Of a DNA stretch of 64,000 bases, positions 57,847-64,000 are shown one piece after another (position 1 is the first letter of the stretch; each line of letters begins with the position of its first letter). This stretch comes from Rhizophagus irregularis (lineage: Eukaryota; Glomeromycota; Glomeromycetes; Glomerales; Glomeraceae): NCBI RefSeq assembly GCF_026210795.1, contig NC_089443.1, forward strand, positions 4,216,001 through 4,280,000. Reading direction: 5' to 3'. Made by a program: the position numbers and the translations under genes. The notes beneath the pieces were generated by a model. The model had not been told where the DNA came from. It did not search any database and worked only from the letters and a program-made list of their open reading frames with translations.

Positions 57847-57989
57847 TACTCGAGTTTCTTAATACAGATACCGTAAGGACGTAAATTATTCCCATCGGGT
57901 GAAATCCAATATTCACCGATTCCAGTTTCTATATTTGGAATTCTAATCAAATTCTCTGGGTTAACTCTATTTTGGAACACAACCAGATA
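57847..57989 (-). pseudogene. Truncated 3' end of the Ubl-ART gene (duplication by-product)
   Basis: This is the last 143 bp of the gene at 6755-7775, with one base change (Lys to Glu in VNPKN). It encodes the final strands, including IGEYWI with the presumed catalytic Glu, but lacks the His and Tyr motifs and any start. It ends exactly at the outer edge of the distal arm, which fixes that breakpoint. Confidence 0.85.
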
Positions 57990-60900
57990 TCTCTATCGAT
58001 AACGTACAATGGGTACTACAAAAAACTTTGTTTATGTTTGTTCATATTAATATTAAAATTCTTTTCGTTAACATTGATTTGTAGCACGTAACGCATGAGG
58101 TCATGTTATGTCTTGAAAAAATGATTTTCATATGAAACTAGTATGGAGTGATAGGACATGATTGGATGTTGTAAAAACTTTAAATTTTTATCAAAATTCA
58201 TACTTTATATATTTTATTATAAATTTCATATACACATTATTAACGTATGGTTTATCTGATAATTAATAATTTCACTATTTTTAATTCATTTGCACATCTT
58301 ATTTTCTTTCGTGTTACCATTAAACAATCTTTACTAATAATAACACTTTAAATTCCATTTCCTTGAATAAAAATAGAAAGGAAAAAAGAAAAAAGAAGGA
58401 ATAATATCTTGATTTAGGATACGCTCCTTCATTATTCAGAGGTTAATTTTTGGACGTGCATTAGCATCATTATCACTTTTATCATTCTTAGTATTTATTT
58501 ATATTTATGTATAGTTTCTTTGTTCTTCTCTTTTCTTTCTTTTATTATTAATGACGTCACCAAGTATTGGATAAAGTACGATGCTAGAAAGGAGGGATCA
58601 CATTTAACTACTGAATTCATATAAAGGAAATAGTGATAAAATAATAGCAGATAGTATAAAGTTGGATATGAATATTTAAATAATTTTTATCGAATTATTA
58701 AATACAGTTTATCAGTATTATCAAAATAAACCTGGTTAGTATACAGATAAAATAATCCGTCACCGTTAAGAAAATTTATATTTGGAGTAATCCGAATAGT
58801 ATGGGAATTTATTGCCATTTTCAAAATGGTTGATCTGACAATTTTTCTCACATACGAAACTTTTTTTTTTTTAATAAATCATAATTTTTTTTTGTGTGTA
58901 CTAAGTAATATAAATATGTTATATAACTAAATTATTACCAAAAAAGTTATAAGATTTCATATGTAATTTTAACGCTATTATGATAAAGTTTTGATTTACT
59001 ATAAAATTTTTAGTGATCATAAGCTGCGTAACGCCGAACGATTATTAGTGACTCGTTACACACTTACACTCATTATACGCAATATTCTAAATATTAGGCT
59101 ATCACATTGTTGTCACGAAATATGTGACAAATAAGCAGTGACAATTAGAAACTCACGCCTGGAATACAGTACAGTACTTTGAAAATGGAAGTGACGTGAA
59201 GATGTGATAGTGAGATTTTATAGTGATTTAACACATATTATCTCAGTGATTAAAATTTAAAATTCTTTAGATTTAGGTTATATCACACTATTTCTTTTCC
59301 TCTTTCTTATAGGGAAATTAAATAATAAACGTTACTGCTGTAGGTTTCTAAAAAAAAAAAAATATTATATTTATTGGATGACCAATAACTGAACATCACA
59401 TTTTCTTTTAAACCTAAATATAGAAGGTAACAAGTATTTCGAAAAAGAAAAATAAAGATTTCTTTTTTGTTTTGTTTTTTTAATAGTAATATAGTAATTA
59501 GGAAAATTCTATAATAAATTATTTTAAGTAAACCATAAAAATATTTTCAGAAAATGCAATAATAATTGTAATGATTATCTATTATCTTGTTATGACAATA
59601 TGACATGCATAGGCGGTGAAAAATATGTGGGGGATAAAGCACAAATCCTATGAGTTTCACATGAAGGTAGCACAGTCCGAAATGAGTTATTTTTTTCGGA
59701 TTTAGATTTAAATGTCAAACAATATTATTCTTTATTCTTATTCATTTTATAACTCTCGTTAAATGTCAGTTAATTGTCAATTTTTTTTTTATTCAAAATG
59801 AAAGGAAAGCAAGTATAATGACGTAAAAATTATTTTGCATACGATGCAATTATACTTTAAAATAAAACCAAAAATGGAAAAATAATGAAAGAAATTTCCC
59901 CACAAAAAAATGTTTATTCATACAATTTCCCCACACAAAAAATGTCAAAATTTTTTTTTATTGCTTTTAATTGTACTGATTGCTTATTATATTTAATTAA
60001 TTAATCTAACTTTAAAAAAAAAACGGCAAAATATGTTTGTGTAACATCTAATGAATTTTTTATCTAATTACTTTGTAAATTGGCAAATCTTATGAATTAA
60101 AGAAATGAATTTCATTATAGTACTATAATTATATTGATATATTGTTCTTTCGAAACCCTATGACAATCAATATAAGATTATCAACTTTGCTTCTTTGGCG
60201 CTGAGACGTAATTTAGATGATGTAACAGATTATTAATTATTGCGTGTAACATACATAAATTTTGAATTTCGCTGTTAATGCTTCTTATTTATTTGTTATT
60301 ATTATTTATGTCAACGCTTGCATAATTTGGGAAATCGACGATTTACTAAATATTTGATATTTATTATAAATGATACGATAACAGATAATCAATCAATCAA
60401 ATTTTCCAATTTAGTTTAAATATTTTTCCAAAATGTAAAATAGTATCAAGATAATCAATTGTCAAGTGTTCGGCGGAATATCAACTCCATTCCAAACAAT
60501 TTATAGATACAGGATTGACATTATTGGATAATTAAACATTCTTTTAATTATTAATTTTTTTTTTAAAAAAAATATTCTATTAATGGTTTTGAATACAATA
60601 TTACAAACGGATGGCTGTTAAACTGCATATAATACAATCATTGTCTCAATAAATTTTCTCTTTACACAAAGACTAAACCAAAAATTGATATTTTTTTTTC
60701 TTTTTTTTCTAAGTTTTGTAGACGGAATGTTGAAAAAAAAATCCGGTTAACATTCTTCTTAATAACAATAATCGTGGTTTGAATATGGTTTCTAATTAGG
60801 AAATTTCATTCCTGAATTAACGAAAATTTTTATTAATAGAACCGAACTTATCGATAATTGTACTACAACAATTCCTGTTTACACTCGGGATTAAATGAAT

Positions 60901-62528
60901 ATTTATTTAATTTCTTTCATACAGTATAATAGTAAAATTCTGTTTGTAACACATAAGGTCATGTTATGTCTTGAATAAATGATTTTCATATGAAACACAG
61001 GAGTGACAGGACAGGTCGTTAATATGATTGGATGCTTTAAAAACTTTAAATCTTTATCGCAGGATGACAAAAAATTAATATTTAATATTTATAAAATTTC
61101 CGGTTTTACTTTTTCACATTAGTGTACACTATAATTTGATATAATTAATAATTTCACTATTTTAATTCATTTGTTATACTTATTTTTCCTTTCGCGTTCA
61201 GTTACCGTTGAACAATGTTTAGTGTTTACTAATAATAACACTTTAATTTTCATAAAAAAAGAAAATAAAAAAGAAATAATAAATATGTTCGGTTTATGGG
61301 TAATTTTTTCTTTTTAGTAATTTCAGAAGTATAGAAACGTTCTATGACATATAGTATAAAATTTTCCCCACAATCATCGATTTCTGTTTCGTTTATCATG
61401 ATGAATGGCGGAAGTTTTTATTTGTTTATCCGAAATCGGAAATCGGAGAGAACAAGAGTTTCATTAATTATCTATCTTGGGGAAAGCGTTCACGTGATTT
61501 CTTTTATTAATAAAAGTACAATAATTGTTATTTCTCCTTGTTTTATTGTCCTTACTTCTTATTTTGATTTATTTATTTTCTTTGTCTCATTACTTTAAAA
61601 GTTCTCTTTCTTTTCTTTTCCTATTTTTGAAATATTTTAATATTAATCTATTTTTGATAACGTAGATTGATAATTATAACAGTAGGGTTCATAAAAACAA
61701 TTTGGTATTATTTTGATACCTTATTTTTTTTTATAAATCTCTTTTATTTTGTTCCATATTTGATTTAGTTGAAAAAAAAAATAATATATACAATTATTAA
61801 AATGATTACAAATACAGTTTCTATATGATAAATTTCGTTGTTCAATAACATGTGAAATGATGATATTCCAATTCATATGACTTATGGCGTACATAAGCAC
61901 AAGTGGGATCTATTATTTATGTAATAAATTGGTGTTACTACGCAAAGTACGCGTTGTTTTAAACATTAATAAAATCATATTTATTTTTGTATTAAAGCAC
62001 AATAAGTCGAATTTTCGAATTTGGCGCAAAAAGATGCATATCAGACGTAATAACTTTACAATGCTGTCAAAAAAAATATTTTTTCCCTCAATGTCATTCA
62101 AGAAAAAAAATTCCCCCACAAAATAAATTTTTCCCCACAAAATGTCAAAAAAAAAAACTTTTTTCATAACTTCCTTATTTGTTTATTTGGTTATATTTAA
62201 TTAATTTTTAACCGGAAAAACCGGAAAAATCTGAACTTTACCAAATATATTGAATATAAAGTATTATACGTAACTTCATATTCTTCTCTGGCGGGATATT
62301 CCTTTTATAGTTATCACCGCTTTGTGAATATATTTTTTTTTATCATTCTTTCTTTTTATTTCTGTTTGTATTAATTGCACCATGAATATGCATTGCATTT
62401 TAACTATTACATATAAAAAAAATGTATATAAATAGCTGACCCGAACAACATTCCTTTTTTCTTAATTTCACAAAAAAAAATAAATAAATGAATATTAATT
62501 TACAAATTTATATTAACACTATCACACT
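57990..62528. other. 4.5-kb mostly empty stretch with diverged direct repeats
   Basis: No gene is supported; the frame 61344-61598 is AT-biased and unrecognised. Segment 58080-58380 recurs at 60945-61255 (both with GAGGTCATG- or AAGGTCATG-type text, then TTATGTCTTGAA and AATGATTTTCATATGAAAC). The phrase TTTCCCCACA with AAATGTCAAAA occurs near 59895-59955 and again near 62105-62150. This indicates an old tandem duplication with a spacing of roughly 2.2-2.9 kb. Confidence 0.45.
58540..58860. repeat. Direct repeat, copy 1
   Basis: Shares AAGTATTGGATAAA, TATAAAGTTGGATATGAA, AATAATTTTTATCGAATT, CTGGTTAGTATACA and TTTTCAAAATGG, in the same order, with 63490-63815. Noncoding. Identity by eye is about 85%. 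Confidence 0.7.
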
Positions 62529-63110
62529 ATGAGTCAAAATGACGATTTTCAACCTTCTCCTTCTGAATCTTATGATTCACAGCAAGATAATATCCCTCTT
62601 GTTCAAACTGATGATTTTATACCACAAGAGAACGCTAATCCACAACAGCAGGACACAAGTCAATATGATCCGATGCCAATGGGGCCTCAACAAACATCAC
62701 CAACTAACATTTTAACGACCGACTTTTTTGTAAACTCTCAAATTCAAACCCATCCTAAAAAATTTTTTTATCACCCATGTGATGATTTTCTCCATTATCA
62801 CATTGAATGTGAAAACATCGATAACGACCTTATTTTAAGATTATTAAATCATCCATTTTATATCACACAATTAAACGAAATCGAAAATCGATATGTTTTC
62901 TTTTATAAGCAACTTTACAATAATCAATTTTACCAGATAACTTGTGAAATTGTTCCTCCATCTTTGATTAATAATTGCTTGAACGGACATTATTATGATA
63001 TTCAAATTGAACGGAGTGTGAGACAAGAACAGTTAACTTTTGCTCCTTATCAAAAAGAAAACCTCAGATATCATTTAGAGTTATACTTGCGTAACAAGAT
63101 ACTTCATTAA
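62529..63110 (+). CDS. Hypothetical 193-residue protein with three internal repeats
   Basis: Intronless frame. Residues 1-75 are disordered, rich in Gln, Pro, Ser and Asp. Residues 79-117 and 124-162 align without gaps at a spacing of 45: FFYHPCDDFLHYHIECENID against FFYKQLYNNQFYQITCEIVP, followed by LILRLLNHPFYITQLN against LINNCLNGHYYDIQIE. A third, worn unit (FAPYQKENLRYHLELYLRNK) ends the protein. Conserved positions are F, Y, H/F-Y, I/L, C-E and L-N. No known domain is recognised, and there is no signal peptide. TATATAAATAGCTGACC at 62424-62440 is a good TATA region about 100 bp upstream, supporting a real gene. Confidence 0.6.
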   Translation: MSQNDDFQPSPSESYDSQQDNIPLVQTDDFIPQENANPQQQDTSQYDPMPMGPQQTSPTNILTTDFFVNSQIQTHPKKFFYHPCDDFLHYHIECENIDNDLILRLLNHPFYITQLNEIENRYVFFYKQLYNNQFYQITCEIVPPSLINNCLNGHYYDIQIERSVRQEQLTFAPYQKENLRYHLELYLRNKILH

Positions 63111-64000
63111 AAATATTTAACTATTGTAAAATTATTTAAAATAATTATTATTAAATACAAAATATTTAAGATTTATTAAACAAATCAAATGAATATACAA
63201 AAAAAAAAATATATTTGTAATCTTAAACTGTATAAGATATTTTATAGTTTAACTAATTATATGTTGTATAATATGCTTGTATGTATAGTACTGTATATGT
63301 TATATTTATTATTAAATTTTGTAAATTATTAAATTATTAAACGAAAAGTATTAAATTAAAGATTAAATATAATTGGCTTATAAATCTGTAGCGGAGTATT
63401 TTACATTTCAAAATGAAATAGATGAAAACTTATTGATCATTCTAATATCTTCTTTGTTCTTCGCTTCTCTTCTCTTTTTTTTTTCTTTTTATTCTTAATA
63501 ACGTCAACAAGTATTGGATAAAATAATGTACAGTACAATACTAGAAAGGTGCGATCCCATTTAACTAAATTCATTTAAAAAAAATAGTGATAAAACAACG
63601 GTATAAAGTTGGATATGAAAATTTAAATAATTTTTATCGAATTGTAAATACAGTTTATCAGCTTTATCAAATAAAACAATTGAAATATTTAATGATTTAT
63701 CTGGTTAGTATACAAATAATCCATCACCGTTAAGAATTTTTATATTTGATAACCACCAAAAATTTTTTGGCAATCCGGAAAGCATCCTCCGTTTTCAAAA
63801 TGGCTGATCTGACAAAAATTTCTAAGATATTCAGTAACGGTACGATTTTACGGTACGGTTGATCACAATTCCAAAAATTCCGTACCGTACCGTATTTGCC
63901 ATATATAATATACTGTATATATATATATATTATAAAGCCAGTACAGTTGATAAAATTTTTTAAATAAATATATTAAATGGACATTGATGTCCAAATAACG
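63111..64000. other. 3' flank and window end
   Basis: No gene. Contains the direct repeat at 63490-63815 and, near 63835-63895, inverted ACGGTACGGTT / CCGTACCGTACCG tracts that look like the worn end of a DNA transposon. Confidence 0.4.
63490..63815. repeat. Direct repeat, copy 2
   Basis: Second copy of 58540-58860, same orientation, with small insertions such as a stretch before CTGGTTAGTATACA. The gene at 62529 lies between the two copies. Confidence 0.7.

Larger units (their letters stand above)
52010..57989. repeat. Distal arm of large inverted duplication
   Basis: Reverse-complement copy of 7633-12256, extended to 6.0 kb by later insertions: a short GC-rich piece near 53040-53100, a 766-bp element (53349-54114), a 143-bp element (55210-55352) with adjoining fold-back, and a 186-bp element (55901-56086). 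It ends inside a truncated copy of the Ubl-ART gene, so this arm is the derived one. Apart from insertions and small gaps, noncoding text matches the other arm at about 97-99% in the stretches compared. Confidence 0.9.

Noticed and set aside
7633-57989. One giant (50-kb) transposon with multi-kilobase terminal inverted repeats
   Set aside because: The proximal arm starts inside an intact host-type gene and the outer flanks show no target-site duplication. A segmental inverted duplication explains the data better.
7633-57989. Mirror-type assembly error producing the inverted arms
   Set aside because: The arms differ by substitutions, gaps and several clean element insertions with target duplications, which an assembly echo would not create.
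61884-62167. Opposed 80-84-codon frames
   Set aside because: Homopolymer-driven composition and overlap on both strands; no support.

Overview
The window looks like nuclear DNA of an arbuscular mycorrhizal fungus (Glomeromycotina, most like Rhizophagus). The reasons are very high A+T, short GT-AG introns, a divergent F-box/LRR family in live and dead copies, a tyrosine-kinase-like protein kinase with the N-terminal CxxC...WCxxC block, a WD-like/ion-channel protein, a ruined Crinkler header, and many transposon remains. The species is inferred from gene content; no marker gene is present. No tRNA, rRNA or CRISPR array was found.

Layout. 1-83: 5' end of an F-box gene running off the left edge. 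1884-4706: a 14-exon multicopper oxidase (laccase/ferroxidase type). 6755-7775: a ubiquitin-like domain fused to a PARP-like ADP-ribosyltransferase domain. 7633-12256 and 52010-57989: two arms of a large inverted duplication about 40 kb apart, each carrying one copy of a small secreted protein gene. 12.3-13.6 kb: transposon scraps, including a LINE endonuclease. 14.5-20.7 kb: two intact F-box genes, one F-box pseudogene and a poly(A)-tailed retrocopy. 20.7-23.9 kb: nearly empty. 23.9-25.4 kb: a frameshifted protein kinase. About 25.8-26.2 kb: a Crinkler header fossil. 26.75-30.98 kb: an eight-exon beta-propeller/ion-channel gene. 31.5-37.3 kb: a decayed CACTA-like DNA transposon with two divergent genes around a tandem-repeat promoter. 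39.6-41.6 kb: an F-box ruin. 42.88-45.16 kb: a recent retroposed element with an open 526-codon frame, a tRNA-like 3' end and a 14-bp target duplication. 49.1-50.7 kb: a further F-box pseudogene. 58-64 kb: mostly noncoding with diverged direct repeats and one small gene of three internal repeats (62529-63110).

Main observations. (1) The inverted arms are about 97-99% identical in the noncoding stretches compared by eye, but the secreted-protein genes inside them differ at about 32 coding positions, nearly all amino-acid changing. This points to diversifying selection on a candidate effector after duplication. (2) The last copper-binding motif of the oxidase only reads through if a 3-nt exon is spliced between an AT-AC intron and a GC-AG intron; a 4-nt exon lies elsewhere in the gene. 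(3) A ubiquitin-like/ADP-ribosyltransferase fusion was partly copied by the inverted duplication, which shows which arm is the parent. (4) The 2.3-kb retroposed element encodes an unrecognised, intact, basic protein. All calls come from reading the sequence; no database search was run.
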